The notes: a model not told the origin generated them from the sequence alone. DNA of 64,000 bases from an uncultured Elusimicrobia bacterium (GCA_903830945.1 CAIKVT010000026.1:83823-147822); one strand, 5' to 3'; positions 16,856 to 29,400 are shown, counted from the first letter of the stretch. Numbers and translations are program-made.

Positions 16856-18955
16856 ATGAGCACCAAACCCCAATTGACCACAAGACTGCTCTCATCTATC
16901 CTCTGCGGCGCCCTGCTCCTGACCTGCCCCGGCCCCAACGCCTACGCGGCCGCCGGCCAGATCGTCTCAGCCCAGGTCAACGTCCCCGTCGGCATCCCGA
17001 TTGGCGCCGGCCTCGCCAGAACCTCCTTCTCCGGCACGCTCGACGCGCGGCAGACAAGATTGACCGCCAACCTCTCCGGAGTCCTCACCCCGACGCCGGC
17101 AGCCCCCACAATATTCGCCCAGGACATGACCGCGCCGCTAGCCCCGATGACACTGGCCGCTCCGGCGCAGGCCGCAGCGGCGGTCGACGCTCAAAAAAAC
17201 ACTCCCACCGAAATCCAAGACGACGGGGCCGTCGCGCAAGCCGAGACCATCACGTCCCAGCCCGGGCGCCTTGCGGCCCCGGCCTCCCGAGTCCGCACCG
17301 GCATCATCGGCACACTCCAGTCCCTCTTCTCTGCGCGCCAAGACGCCGGAGCACTCCCTGGTGCCGTAGACGCCTCGTCTCTCAGATCCACGCGGAATCC
17401 CGACAAGCCCGCCGCGACCCTGACGCCCAACGTCCCGACCCAAACCGCCGCTGAAAAGGATGGACAGCCCCCGGCTCCCTCGACGCAGGCCGCCGCTGAT
17501 GAAAAGGTCGGCGGCAAACCCTGGTTCGGCCTCGGCAAGTCCGCGGTCATGTTCATCGGCGCACTCCTCGTTGGCCAGATCGGTGTAGAGGCGCTGGGCG
17601 CCTCGATGCCGGCCCTGGTGCAGAAGACCTTCGGCGATTTCACCGTGGTCGCCCAGCTCGGAATATTCGCCTCCATTGCAGGAATCATCGGCCGAACGCT
17701 GGGGCCGATGGCCGTGACCAAGTTCGGCCTCAAAAAAACCTATATTGCGGCGACCATCACGCGCCTGGTCTCCATCACAGCGCTGTGCGCCCTGCTGGCG
17801 ACAGGGCACATGACCCTGCCCCTCATGATGGTGTTCTACTCCATCAACGGCCTGCTCCAGGGCGTGGCCCTGACCGCCGAGACCAGCATCCCGCCGGCTT
17901 TGGTCGGCCAGAACCCGGCCGCGCTCGAGCGATTCTGGACCTGGGAACAGACGCTTCTGGAAACCATCGGCGTGACCGGCCCCATCGCGACCGGCGCCGT
18001 GGTCGCGAGCTTCGGCTTCCTGCCAGCCCTTATCGCCTTCCCGGTCTCCTTCGCGGTCGCCATCGCCATCCTCGCCCTGACTCTCAAGATCCCGCAGAAG
18101 GTCGAGGCCATGCGCCTGGCGGACCTTCAGAAGAAGACGGTGCAAGGCAAGAAGATGACGCTTGGCTCGGTCTTCAAGGAGTTCTTCCGCAAAATCGGGC
18201 ATGGCGCCCAAATCGTATGGAAAGACCCTGTCCTGCGCACCTCGTTCCTGGGCTTCACGGTCTACATGATGATCAACCCTTTCCTTTACAGCATGCTTGC
18301 CCCGGCCTACGGCATGCGCCTGGTGGGGATCGCGCATCCGGAGCTCTCCGCCGGCATCTACGGCACCATGACCGGCCTCTACAGCCTGGGCGGCCTTCTG
18401 GGAGGCCTGCTCATGATGCTGGAACAGAAGAAAATCAAGGCGCTCAAAGATGGCAAAAACGGCAAGACCCCCATCACGGACGCCCAAGAGAACGAGATCC
18501 TGCGCAAATCCATGCTGCGCTGGATGCTCTGGGGCACTGCGGGCCTGGCGGCCATCGCGACTTTGGCCGTCCCTCTGCCCGCCTTAGGCACCCTCGTGGC
18601 CCTGCCCTCGCTGCTCTCCTGGGCCGGAAGCCTGACCCTGCCGGCCCTGGCCCTCATCCCCTTCGGCATCGCCCAGGTCGTCAGCTATCTAAAGCTACGC
18701 AGCTTCTTCCAATCCAAGGTCCCGGAGCAGGAGATGGCCGACGCCATGGGCTTCTTTGGATCGGCTTCCTTAGCCGCGAGCACGGCCGGGCTGCTGGCAC
18801 TCAAATACCTCTTCCAGGGCATGGCGGGATTTACGCCCTTCACTTACATCGCCCTGGCCATGATCCCGCTGGCCGCCTACTATCTCTACCTGTGCAAGCA
18901 TCTCGGGAAGGTCTCGGCGCCGCAGCCGAGTGAGCCTCCCATAAGTAGGCCCTAA
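16856..18955 (+). CDS. Major facilitator superfamily transporter with a secreted-type N-terminal extension
   Basis: 699 residues, about 250 longer than a usual MFS protein. The N-terminus is a signal-peptide-like stretch (TRLLSSILCGALLLTCPG, then NAYAAA), followed by about 190 Ala/Pro/Thr-rich residues with no membrane segments. The transporter begins near residue 222 (WFGLGKSAVMFIGALLVG) and has some 12 helices, with GIIGRTLGPMAVTKFGLKKTY as the conserved loop between helices 2 and 3 and a long charged central loop (about 420-450). Substrate cannot be told. The extension would lie in the periplasm, and its function is unknown. A possible terminator follows the gene. Confidence 0.8.
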   Translation: MSTKPQLTTRLLSSILCGALLLTCPGPNAYAAAGQIVSAQVNVPVGIPIGAGLARTSFSGTLDARQTRLTANLSGVLTPTPAAPTIFAQDMTAPLAPMTLAAPAQAAAAVDAQKNTPTEIQDDGAVAQAETITSQPGRLAAPASRVRTGIIGTLQSLFSARQDAGALPGAVDASSLRSTRNPDKPAATLTPNVPTQTAAEKDGQPPAPSTQAAADEKVGGKPWFGLGKSAVMFIGALLVGQIGVEALGASMPALVQKTFGDFTVVAQLGIFASIAGIIGRTLGPMAVTKFGLKKTYIAATITRLVSITALCALLATGHMTLPLMMVFYSINGLLQGVALTAETSIPPALVGQNPAALERFWTWEQTLLETIGVTGPIATGAVVASFGFLPALIAFPVSFAVAIAILALTLKIPQKVEAMRLADLQKKTVQGKKMTLGSVFKEFFRKIGHGAQIVWKDPVLRTSFLGFTVYMMINPFLYSMLAPAYGMRLVGIAHPELSAGIYGTMTGLYSLGGLLGGLLMMLEQKKIKALKDGKNGKTPITDAQENEILRKSMLRWMLWGTAGLAAIATLAVPLPALGTLVALPSLLSWAGSLTLPALALIPFGIAQVVSYLKLRSFFQSKVPEQEMADAMGFFGSASLAASTAGLLALKYLFQGMAGFTPFTYIALAMIPLAAYYLYLCKHLGKVSAPQPSEPPISRP

Positions 18956-18978
18956 GTCCTAAGCTGACCTAGGCCCAT

Positions 18979-19006
18979 GGGCCCTCACGTCTATGGGCCC
19001 TTGTGT
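18979..19006 (+). terminator. Possible weak terminator after the MFS gene
   Basis: GGGCCC at 18979-18984 and again at 18995-19000 can pair around a 10-base loop and are followed by TTGTGTT. A 12-bp palindrome (GGCCCATGGGCC) overlaps the left arm. The U tract is poor. Confidence 0.35.
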
Positions 19007-19012
19007 TACAAT
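19007..19012 (+). promoter_or_regulatory. -10 box for the 268-residue secreted protein
   Basis: TACAAT at 19007-19012 gives a leader of about 65 bases that ends in GGAGG at about 19077-19081, next to the ATG at 19086. This is one of the few starts here with a conventional leader and ribosome-binding site. Confidence 0.4.
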
Positions 19013-19085
19013 CAGCATAGGTCCCATGGTCTTCCAAAGACACCCCAACGTCCTGCCCTGAAGTCTCGAGCCCACGGAGGTCCCA

Positions 19086-19892
19086 ATGTCAATGTTGCGC
19101 CGAAAAGCGGCTTTGGCCGCTCTGCTGATGGTCGCCGTCACCGCCGCTTACACCCAGAATAAGCCCGAGGCCAAGCCGTTCACGGATCTGATGATCCAAG
19201 CAGCCCAAAACGATCCCAAGACCTACACCATAGACGAGGACTCGATCCGCATCCAGAACCTTGGCCCCGCGATCGACCTGCCCAAGCCTAAGAACCCCGT
19301 GAGTCCTGACGGGAACGACCCGTTCGTGATCATCGACCAGATCATCAACCTGGGGCAGAAGATATGGGCCATCGTCGAGGCAAACAAGCCCGTGGTCAAC
19401 ATCCAGACCCAGTACGGCACCGCCACGCCCCAGGGCGCCACGCACTGGAGCCAGCTCGCGGGCTGGAGGCCGCCCGAAGGCACGATCTACGGGTTCACCG
19501 CCAAGAACGCCTACGGCGGCAAGGTGGTCGACGTGAAGTACCAGGTGCTGCGAACCTGCGGCGGCAACTATAACGGGAAGGGCAAGTACCTCACGGCCGT
19601 GACCATCCAGCCCCTGACCGTCGACGTCCTGTGGGGCTATAAGTTCAACCTCAGCGTAGAGATACCGGACTCCAGCGTGGTCAACGTGGGGACCACCCAA
19701 GACCCCGTGGCGGCCATGCAACCCGTGGTCAAGTGGACCATCGCCACCGTCATCAAATCGTCGGACGGCCGGAGCGCGTACTATCTGCAGGGCGACGGCC
19801 TCTTCAAGGAATTAAGCGGCCCCTTCGCTCATAATTACCAGGACGGCGTTGCCAAGGCCATCAATAACGCGGTAAAATACAACTTCCAGTGA
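19086..19892 (+). CDS. Secreted protein of unknown function
   Basis: 268 residues. The N-terminus MSMLRRKAALAALLMVAVTA is a signal peptide with likely cleavage near AAYTQ. The mature protein is mostly beta-strand, with a WSQLAGWRPPEGTIYGFTAKN segment and a C-terminal helix, and has two possible cysteines. I do not recognise the family. A good ribosome-binding site (GGAGG) supports the start; the second ATG at 19092 is an alternative. It ends 80 bases before the ACT-domain gene. Probably periplasmic or outer-membrane associated. Confidence 0.7.
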   Translation: MSMLRRKAALAALLMVAVTAAYTQNKPEAKPFTDLMIQAAQNDPKTYTIDEDSIRIQNLGPAIDLPKPKNPVSPDGNDPFVIIDQIINLGQKIWAIVEANKPVVNIQTQYGTATPQGATHWSQLAGWRPPEGTIYGFTAKNAYGGKVVDVKYQVLRTCGGNYNGKGKYLTAVTIQPLTVDVLWGYKFNLSVEIPDSSVVNVGTTQDPVAAMQPVVKWTIATVIKSSDGRSAYYLQGDGLFKELSGPFAHNYQDGVAKAINNAVKYNFQ

Positions 19893-19917
19893 CCGGGCGG
19901 CATCGCTCGGAAGAACC

Positions 19918-19964
19918 GCCACGGCGCCCGCGCGGGTATCGTGGCGAGATTTCCTCATGAGGAG
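19918..19964 (+). promoter_or_regulatory. Structured leader of the ACT-domain gene
   Basis: GCCACG (19918-19923) pairs with CGTGGC (19940-19945), enclosing the palindrome CCCGCGCGGG. A second palindrome, CCTCATGAGG (about 19953-19962), includes the GGAG that serves the TTG start at 19973 and could hide it. No U tract follows, so this looks more like a translational than a transcriptional control element, if it is one. Confidence 0.4.
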
Positions 19965-19972
19965 AACAACGA

Positions 19973-20413
19973 TTGAAAGTCGAGATACTCAAACAATTCA
20001 GCGTCTTCATGCCCAACCGACCCGGAGCCCTGAGCAACCTGGCCAGGATCTTCTCTGAAAAAGGCATCGACATCAAGGGGTTGGCCTCCGAGGTGCGCGA
20101 TGATTCCGGGGTGGTCCGCATCACCGTGGCCGCCGACGCCGACGTCTCGGCCATCCTCTCCCAGGGAGGCTTCTCCAGCGTGGAGACCAACCTGCTATCC
20201 GTAGAGCTCGAAGGGACCCCCGGCGAACTGCACCGCATCGCCAAAACCCTAGCCGACGGCAAGATCAACATCACAACCGTCTACGGCAGCTCCGGCCATA
20301 GCGGCGGGATCGCTCGCATCCTCATCGCAGTCGAGAACGTCCAGAAGGCTCGGGGCCTTCTGGAGAGCCTCTCTACCGATTCAACCATCCCCAGAGGAAT
20401 GTCAGCGTCATAA
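19973..20413 (+). CDS. Tandem ACT-domain amino-acid-binding protein
   Basis: 146 residues from a TTG start with GGAG 8 bases upstream. Two ACT domains: residues 5-70 (QFSVFMPNRPGALSNLARIF, then GIDIKGLASEV) and 72-135 (LLSVELEGTPGELHRIAKTL, then KINITTVYG). Stand-alone double ACT proteins are usually small-molecule sensors, often for branched-chain or aromatic amino acids, and act by binding partner enzymes. No amino-acid biosynthesis gene is adjacent, so its ligand cannot be inferred from context. The first line of the family's ACT fold (PNRPGAL) is intact. Confidence 0.85.
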   Translation: MKVEILKQFSVFMPNRPGALSNLARIFSEKGIDIKGLASEVRDDSGVVRITVAADADVSAILSQGGFSSVETNLLSVELEGTPGELHRIAKTLADGKINITTVYGSSGHSGGIARILIAVENVQKARGLLESLSTDSTIPRGMSAS

Positions 20414-20446
20414 AAAAAGTTACTCATCTTCCGGGTGAGGATATCC

Positions 20447-20452
20447 TATAAT
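20447..20452 (+). promoter_or_regulatory. Perfect -10 hexamer TATAAT before the beta-helix giant
   Basis: TATAAT at 20447-20452 lies 2 bases before an ATG at 20455 and 8 before the in-frame ATG at 20461. Transcription starting about 7 bases after the hexamer would exclude the first ATG, so 20461 is the likelier start, on a nearly leaderless mRNA. Confidence 0.55.
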
Positions 20453-20460
20453 TCATGACG

Positions 20461-23400
20461 ATGCTTGGTGACGCACGAGGGATTATAGCGAGCGCCACCC
20501 TCAGCAACCGCAGCCTCTCCCTCCAGCCGTCAGCGACGGACGTATTTTTTTATCGCGCGCGCGTTCTAAGGCTCGTCGGAGTCCTGGCCCTGGCCGGCAG
20601 CGCCCTCTTGCTGGCCGCGCCCGAGCTGCAGGCCGACTGCTCCGCCATAGGGTCTAACCCCGTCACCATCAACGTCAAGAAAGGCGGCTCCGGCTGCACC
20701 ACCATCACCGCCGCGGTCGCCCTCATCACGAGCCCTCTCACCGACGACTACCAAATACTCATCGACAGTCAAACCTACAGCGAGCAGGTGACCATCCAGG
20801 GCAAGGACACCGCGACCCACAACAAGACCATCACCATCAAGTCCGACCCCATCATGGTCGCCACCGCGACCGTGGTCAATCCGCCGGCATCTTCCATTGC
20901 GGCTTTTCGCGTATTGAACGCCAGCGTGACCATCGCTGGGATCGACATCGTCAGCACCAACAGCGTATCGTACGGCGTGCTGGTCTCCTCGGCCTATGCG
21001 ACCATTTCCAACGTCAACGTCCAGGACGCGGCGGGCCATATCTCGGTCGCGGGCATCGCCGTCTCTTCAAACTGGGCGTCGATCTCGTATTCCAGCGTCA
21101 CGGCCAACAACGCCTACGGCCTCTACCTCACCGGCGCCAACTACAACTCAGTCAGCCACAGCACCATGACCAGCCTCAATGCCGGCCTCTACCTCACCGG
21201 CGCCTCGTCGAACACCGTCAGCGAGAGCTATATGAACGGATCCGGAGGCAGCGGATACGGCGCTTATCTGCGCTCCAACTCAAACGCCAACTCCATAAGC
21301 CAGAGCACCATGACCGGCTTGTACTCCGGTCTCGACCTCGTCGGAGCCTCGTCCAACTCAGTCACCGAGAGCTATATCTACAGCGCCAACCAGTACGGCC
21401 TGCGGCTCGAGTCCGGATCCAACTCCAACTCCATAAGCCGGAGCACCATGACCGGCTACTCCTACGGCCTCTACCTTCCCCAATCCTCGTCCAACTCAGT
21501 CACCGGGAGCTATATGTCCAGCGCCAACGGAAACGGCGCCACTCTATCCGGCTCCAACTCAAACACCATCAGCCAGAACACCATGACCGGCCACAACGCC
21601 GGCCTCTACCTGACCAACAGCTCATCCTCCAACTTAGTCACTGGGAACTACATGTACGGAGCCAACCAGTACGGCGCCAACATATCCTACTCCAACTACA
21701 ACTCGATAAACCAGAGCACCATGACCAGCGTATTATACTACGGACTCCAGCTCATCGGAGCCTCGTCCAACTCAATCACCGGGAGCTATCTCTACGGCAC
21801 CAACGAAGGCGCGGATCTAGTATCGGGCTCCAACTCCAACTCGATAAGCCAGAGCACCATGACCGGAAACTTCAACGGCCTCTTCCTCGACAGCTCCTCG
21901 TCCAACTCAGTCACCGGGAGCTCTATGTACGGATCGCACGGCGCGCATCTGGAATTCGGCTGCAACTCCAATAAAATAAATCAGAGCACCATGACCGGCA
22001 GAGCCGTCGGCCTCTACCTCTTCCAATCCTCGTCCAACACGGCCGCCGGCTGCTACATCCAGGGCTCGACTGCGGCCTTCATCTTCGGCTCTACAAGCAC
22101 GATCATCGCTTACAGCACGCTCGTGAGCACTTGGACGGGCGGCATCGGCCTGCAGATGAGCAACGGCAGCGTCAACCTGACCCTATCATCCTCCACCGTG
22201 CTGGGCGGCGTAGGCGGCGCGGCCGTATTCCTAGACCGGGGCAACACCGGCGTCATCACCCTCTCCTCCGACACCATCACCAGCACCGCGACCGTGGGCT
22301 CGCCCTACTACGGACTGCTCATCGCCACGCAGGGCGCCAGCGGCGTTTTCACGAGACTCTCGATTACCAGCATGACTTTCATGGACCCATTGCCCGCGGG
22401 CACCACGGCCATCGACTTCCTGGGCGGGACCTTCCTTTCCACCTTCACTTCAGTCGGATTCTACAGCTCCAACATCGGCGCCAACATCAACGCCAGCCCC
22501 CTGGCGGTCAACAGCACGATCTGGATGCTCCTCTCGGCCGGGGCGAAAGCCGGGCCCTCTGACGCGGACGACCCCAAACACATCGTGAATTGGCCCTTCT
22601 TCAATCCTCCCCCTGGCTGCGGCGCCGGCTACAACGTGGGTCAGAACGGGTTTTGGGACTTCAGCTCCATCAAAATCGCGGTCAACGCCCTCAGCGGAAC
22701 CACACTATCGACCACCACCTGCATCGTGGTGCGCGACACGCAGACCTATTCTGAACAGGTGACGGTCCAAAGGATCACCAACAACGGCTACCGACTCCAG
22801 ATCATCTCCGACCCGAGCTTCATCAGCTCCGCGCCCGCGATCAATCCGCCCACCAAGTCCACGGCCGCCTTCCAGATCGCCAACGCCAGCGTCACCATCA
22901 CCGGGATCAACATCATCAGCACCAACACCGTGCAATGGGGCGTTCTGGCCTCCTCGCCGCTCATCACCATCACCGACGTCAACGTCCAGGACGCGGCGGG
23001 CAAGATCTGGGGTGCGGGCATGTCCTTGGGAAGCTACAACACGGTGAACTACTCGAGCGTGACCGTAGCCGTCTCCTCCTACGCCTTCTACTTGAATGGC
23101 TCCAGCATGACAGTGGTGTCCTACAGCTCGGCCCAGGCCAACAGCTCTTGCTCCTCCTGCGCCGCCCTATACCTGGCCAACGCCTCATCCAACACCTTTA
23201 CGGTGTTTTTGGCCAGCAACCCGGCCGGAAGCGGCATAACGCTCAGCACCGGCTCCAATTCAAACACAATCAGCCAAAGCGTCATAACCGGAAAAAACTT
23301 CGGCCTCTACCTCCAGAGAAACTCGTCCAACTCCGCGGCAGGCTGCTACATCCAGGGTTCCACCGCGGTCTTCATCTCCGGCTCCACAGGCACGGTCATC

Positions 23401-26400
23401 GCTTACAGCACGCTGATAAGCCCCTGGACGGGCGGCATCGGCTTGCAGCTGAGCGGCGGCAGCGTCAACCTGACCCTGTCGTCTTCCACCATCCAGGGCG
23501 GCGTCGGCGGCGAAGCCGTGTTCCTCGACCAAGGCAATACCGGCGCCATCAACCTCTCATCCGACACCATCACCAGCACCGCGACCGTGGGCTCGCCCTA
23601 CTACGGACTGCTCATCGCCACGCAGGGCGCGGGGGGAGTGTTCACTGGCCTGTCCATCGCCAGCATGACCTTCACGGACCCCTTGCCTGCGGGCACCACG
23701 GCCATCGACTTCCTAGGCGGCACCTTCCGCTCCACCTTCACCGCGGTCGCCTTCAACAGCACGAACATCGGTGCCAACATCAACACCCGCCCCCTAGCGG
23801 TCAACAGCACGACCTGGATGATCTTCTCCGCCGGGCCCAGGACAGGCCGCGCCTACTCGGACGACCCCAATCATGTCGCGCATTGGACCTTCATCAATCC
23901 GCTCCCGGGCTGCGACGCCGGCTGCAACGTGGGCCAAGACGGCAGCTGGGACTACACATCCATACAGCCGGCTGTCAGCGCCCTCAGCGGCACGACTCTG
24001 AGCGCCACCACCTGTATCGTGGTGCGCGACACGCAGACCTATTGCGAAGCTGTGACGGTCCAGAACATCGTGAACAACGGCTATCGATTCATCATCATGT
24101 CCGACCCGAGCTTCATCAGCTCCGCGCCCGCGGTCAATCCGCCGACAAAATCCACGGCCGCCTTCCAAGTCATGAACGCCAGCGTGACCATCACCGGGAT
24201 CAACATCATCAGCACCAACACCATGCAGTGGGGCGTGCTGGCCTCCTCACCGCTCGTCACCATCACCGACGTCAACGTCCAGGACGCGGCGGGCAAGATC
24301 TGGGGCGCCGGCATGTCCTTAGGCAGCTACGACACGGTGAACTACTCGAGCGTGACCGTGGCCAACGCCTACGGTTTCTACTTGAACGGCTCCAGCATGA
24401 CGGCTGTGTCCTACAGCTCGGCCCAGGCCGACAATTCGAACTATGGAGCCCTCTATCTGATCGGCGCATCCTCCAACACGATCGCCAACAGCTTCATGGC
24501 GAATTCAAGCGCGGATGGCGCGACTCTCGACACCGGCTCCAACTCCAACACAATTAGCCGAAGCACCATGACCAGCTTATACTATGCCCTCCACCTCAGC
24601 GGCGCCTCGTCCAACTCGATCATCGCAAGCTGCATGTACGGGACCAATGGGACCGGCGCGATCCTCGAGCCCGGCTCCAACTCCAACATAATAAGCCAAA
24701 GCACCGTGACCGGAAAAAACTTCGGCCTCTACCTCACCGGCGCCTCGTCCAACTCGGTCAGCGGAAGCTATATGTACGGATCCGGCGGCTACGGCGCGGA
24801 ACTCTTGAACGGCTCCAACTCCAACTCGATAAGCCTGAGCGCCATGGCCGGCTTATACGGCCTCAAGCTCCAGGGCACCTCGGCCAACACGGCCGCCGGC
24901 TGCTACGTGCAAGGCTCAACGGCGGTCTGGATTTCCAACTCCATTGACACGATCATCGCCTACAGCACGTTGGTCAGCACCTGGACGGGCGGCATCGGCC
25001 TGCAAATGAGCCAGGGCAGCGTCAACCTGACCATCTCCTCCTCCACCGTCAAAGGCGGCATCAGCGGCGCGGCCGTATTCCTTGACCGAGGGAACTCAGG
25101 CTCGATTACCCTTTCTTCCAACACCATCACCAGCACCGCCACCGCAGGCTCACCTTACTACGGCCTGCTCATCGCCGCGCAGGGCGCGGGGGGAGTGTTC
25201 ACCGGCCTGTCCATCACCAGCATGACCTTCGCGGACCCCTTGCCCGCTGGCACCACGGCCATCGACTTCCTGGGCGGGACCTTTCTCTCCACCTTCGCCG
25301 CGGTCGCTTTCAACAGCACGAACATCGGCACCAACATCAACGTCAGCCCCCTGACGCTCAACAGCACGGTCTGGATGCTCCTCTCCGCCGGGCCCAGGAC
25401 CGGCCGCGCCTACGCGGATGACCCCGATCATGTCGCGCATTGGACCCTCATCGATCCGCCCCTGGGCTGCGGCGCCGGCTACAACGTTGCCCAAGACGGC
25501 AGTTGGGACTACGCGTCCATACAGCAGGCTGTCAACGCCATCAACGGCATGACCCTGGGCGCCAACACCTGCGTAGTGGTGCGCGACACGCAGACCTATT
25601 GCGAAGCTGTCACGGTGCAGAACATCAACAATAACGGCTACCAGCTCCAAATCATGTCCGACCCGAGCTTCGTGAGCTCCGCGCCTGTAGTCAACCCCCC
25701 CGCGGGCTCCACGGCCGCCTTCCAGATCATGAATGCCGGCGTGACCCTCATCAACCTCACCGTGATCAGCACCAACAGCGTGCAATACGGCGTACTGGCC
25801 TCCTCGCCGCTCATCACCATCACCAGCATCAACGTCCAAGACGCAGCGGGCAAGATCTGGGGCGCGGGCATGTCCTTGGGCAGTTACGACACGGTGAGCT
25901 ACTCGAGCGTGACCGTGGCCAACGCCTACGGCTTCTACTTGAGCGGCGCCAGCATGACGGCTGTGTCCTACAGCTCGGCCCAGGCCGACAACTTGAACTA
26001 TGGCGCCCTCTATCTGACCGGCGCCTCCTCCAACACGATTGCCAGCAGCTTCCTGTCGAATTCGAGCGGAGACGGCGCGACTCTCGATACCGGCTCCAAC
26101 TCCAACACCATCAGCCAAAGCGCCGTGACCGGGAAAAACTTCGGCCTTTACCTCCAGAGAAACTCGTCGAACTCCGCGGCGGGCTGCTACATCCAGGGTT
26201 CAACCGCGGTGTTCATCTCCGGCTCCACAGGCACGGTCATCGCTTACAGCACGCTGATGAGCCCCTGGCCAGGCGGCATCGGCTTGCAGCTGAGCGGCGG
26301 CAGCGTCAACCTGACCCTGTCGTCTTCCACCGTCCAGGGCGGCATCGGCGGCGAAGCCATGTTCCTCGACCGAGGCAACACTGGCTCGATAGTCCTCTGC

Positions 26401-29400
26401 GCCAACACCATCACCAGCACGGCCACTGTAGGCTTGCCCTACTACGGCCTGCTCATCGCCCCGCAGGGCGCAGGCGGCGCATTCACCAGCCTCTCGATAG
26501 CCAGCATGACCTTCACGGACCCCTTGCCCGCCGGCACCACGGCCATCGACTTCCTGGGCGGGACATTCCTATCCACCTTCACCTCCCTGGGCTTCAACAG
26601 CGCGAACCTCGGGACGAACATCAACGCCGGGGCCCTCAACACCGATGCCAGCATCTACTTGGTCGCCCCGACCGGGATCAGGACCGGCCGCCGCTACTCG
26701 GACGACCCCTTCTTCTACGTGCACTGGCCCGTGATACTTCCGCCGGGCTGCGGCGCGGGATTTAATGTGGGCCAAAACGGAGACTGGGAGCACACCTCTA
26801 TCAATGCCGCGGTCAAAGCGCTCAACGGAACAACCCTCTCCACGGCCACCTGCATCGTGGTGAGGGATACCCAGACCTACTCCGAGCAGGTCACGGTGCA
26901 GGGCATCACGAACAACGGCTACCGGCTCCAAATCATGGCCGACCCCAGCTTCATCAGCTCCGCGCCCGCGGTCAACCCTCCTGCGAATATCGCCACGGCC
27001 GCCTTTCAAATCCTCAATGCCAGCGTGACCATCGCCAATATCGCCGTCATAACCACCAATACGGTCAGCTACGGCATCGTCGCCTCCTCGGTCGATGTGG
27101 TTTTATCGAGCGTGAGCGTCCAGGACTCCAACGGGAACATCACGGTCGCGGGCATCGCCATCTCAGCAAGCCGAGCCTTGATCTCATATTCCAGCGTCAC
27201 GGTCCAAAGCGCCTACGGCCTCTATCTCGACAAAGCCTCGTCCAACACGGCGGCGGGGTGTTACATCCAGGGCTCCACCGCCGTCTTAGTCTCCGGCTCC
27301 ACAGGCACGGTCATCACTTACAGCACGCTGGTGAGTACCTGGGCCAGAGGCATCGGCCTGCAAATGGGCGGCGGCAGCGTGAACCTGGCGTTATCATCCT
27401 CCAGCATCAAGGGAGGCATCGGCGGCGCGGCCGTAGTCCTCGACCAGGGCAATACAGGCTCGATCGACCTCTCCTCCGACACCATCACCGGGCCCGTGGG
27501 CTCGCCCTACTATGGCCTGCTCATCGCCACGCAGGGAGCCTCCGGCGCAGCCTTCCAGGGGCTCTCCATCACCAGCATGACGTTTTTTGACATGGCGTCG
27601 GGAGCCATCGGGATTTCTTTCGGAGGAGGCAGGCTCCTGGCCACATTCAGCTATGTGGATTTCGCGGCCCCGGGAATCATCTACAACGTCGATGCATCCG
27701 CCCTGGACCCGTCCGCTAATATCACGATGTTTGAATCCAGCGGCCCCCGCAAAGGCGCCGTTCATGCCAATGACCCCAGCAACGTCATCTCCTGGGTCTA
27801 CAGCTACGAACGTCCGCCGAATTCTCCCGTTGCTTCCGATATCGAGATATCCAGCTTCATTGTTTCCTACGGCCTGGTGGGGGCGGATGGATACGAGCTC
27901 AAGGCTTCCACGGCTTTAAATCTCAGCGGGACCGTCTTCGTCTCATCGACCAGCAACCCGGCCATGGATCATCTGGCGCTGCAGGACCTGAGAGCCAACA
28001 CCACTTATTTTGTGAAAGCAGGCGCCCTGTGGAGCGGCACCACTATTTACGCCAGCGCATTTCCGGTCGTGACCCTGGCTCTGCCGCCGACAGGCTCAGT
28101 ACTCACGGGCATGGCCCGCGGCTCGGCCATGCTGTCCTGGTCCGCCAACGGCAATCCAGACGGCACGATCTACGACGTCCTCTCTTGGACGACTGGAGGG
28201 TCCACGATCACCTTCTCCACGCAATCGGTCAACGCGACGATCAGCAATCTGCCTTCCGGGACCACGGTCTATTGCGCGGTGCAGGCGCTCAACAATGCCT
28301 CGCCGCCGGTCCCGACAGCCCTGGATATCACCCTTTCGACCTATATCCCGCCCCCGCCGCTGGCGCCCACGTTGTCGGCTGTCGCACTCGGCGTTTCTTC
28401 CATCACCTGGACCTGGACGCTCAGCACGGGGGCCGTCGAATATCAGCTATTGACCAGCACCGGAGGCGCGGTGTCCGGCGTATTGTCGCCGACCTCATCA
28501 TCGTTCACGGAAACGGGTTTATCGACCAATACCGCGATGACCCGGACCGTTCAAGCCTTCAACATCACCGGATCGTCGGATTCGGCGCTCATCAGTCGGT
28601 TTACGCTCGCCAGTCCCCCGGATAGTTTTGCTCTGCTGGGCTCAAACGGGAACAGCGCGTCGGTCTCTTGGTCCGGCTTCAACCCGACCGGCACGACGTA
28701 TGCTCTGCAGTGGTGGACGGCCGGAGGATCCACGGTCACGATATCCACGCAGTCGACAGGATACCTGTCCTACGGGGCCCTTTCCAATCTGACCGGCAGC
28801 ACCACGGTCTACCTGACGATCAAGGCGCTCAACGGCGACGGCATCTCGACCGCTTATTATGATGTCGTGCTGTCCACCTTCATCCTCGGAGCCATAGCCG
28901 TCGCCATACCGCCCGGCGGAGGGTCCGCCTTTTTTCAGACCTCTTACGGCTATGTGAACGTCATCGCACCGCCGCAAGCCTTCCCGTCCGGGGCCACACT
29001 CACCATCCAATATCCGACCTCGATCGTTCCCGCAGCGACCGGGAACCTACAGGAGCTGACGACCCCCTTCGACTTCATGATCACCGCCGCGGACACCCTC
29101 GGAAATCCACTCCAGCCGGCCCTGCCCTTGACGATCATCTCCGGATATAGCGGAGCGACGCTGGGCGTCAACGAGAGCAATCTGGTCATCGCCCGTTTCG
29201 ACACGATCCATGACGCTTGGGTGCCGCTGCTCACCGCGCGCGACAGTGCGGGCAAGACACTGACCGCCCAAACCGACCATTTATCTCTCTTCCAGATCCT
29301 AGGAACGGGGGCCACGGCCGGTGATCTCTCGCAGGTCACGGTCGGACCCATCCCTCTGCGGCCGTCGCTGACCCCCGGCGGGGTCATGACGTTCCGCTAC

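Noticed and set aside
17138-18487. 449-residue minus-strand frame inside the MFS gene
   Set aside because: Antisense shadow; a polar, His/Gly-rich sequence without fold.
20640-27780. Possible CRISPR-like array because of regular repeats
   Set aside because: The repeats keep reading frame and protein pattern, vary in sequence and have no spacers of constant size.
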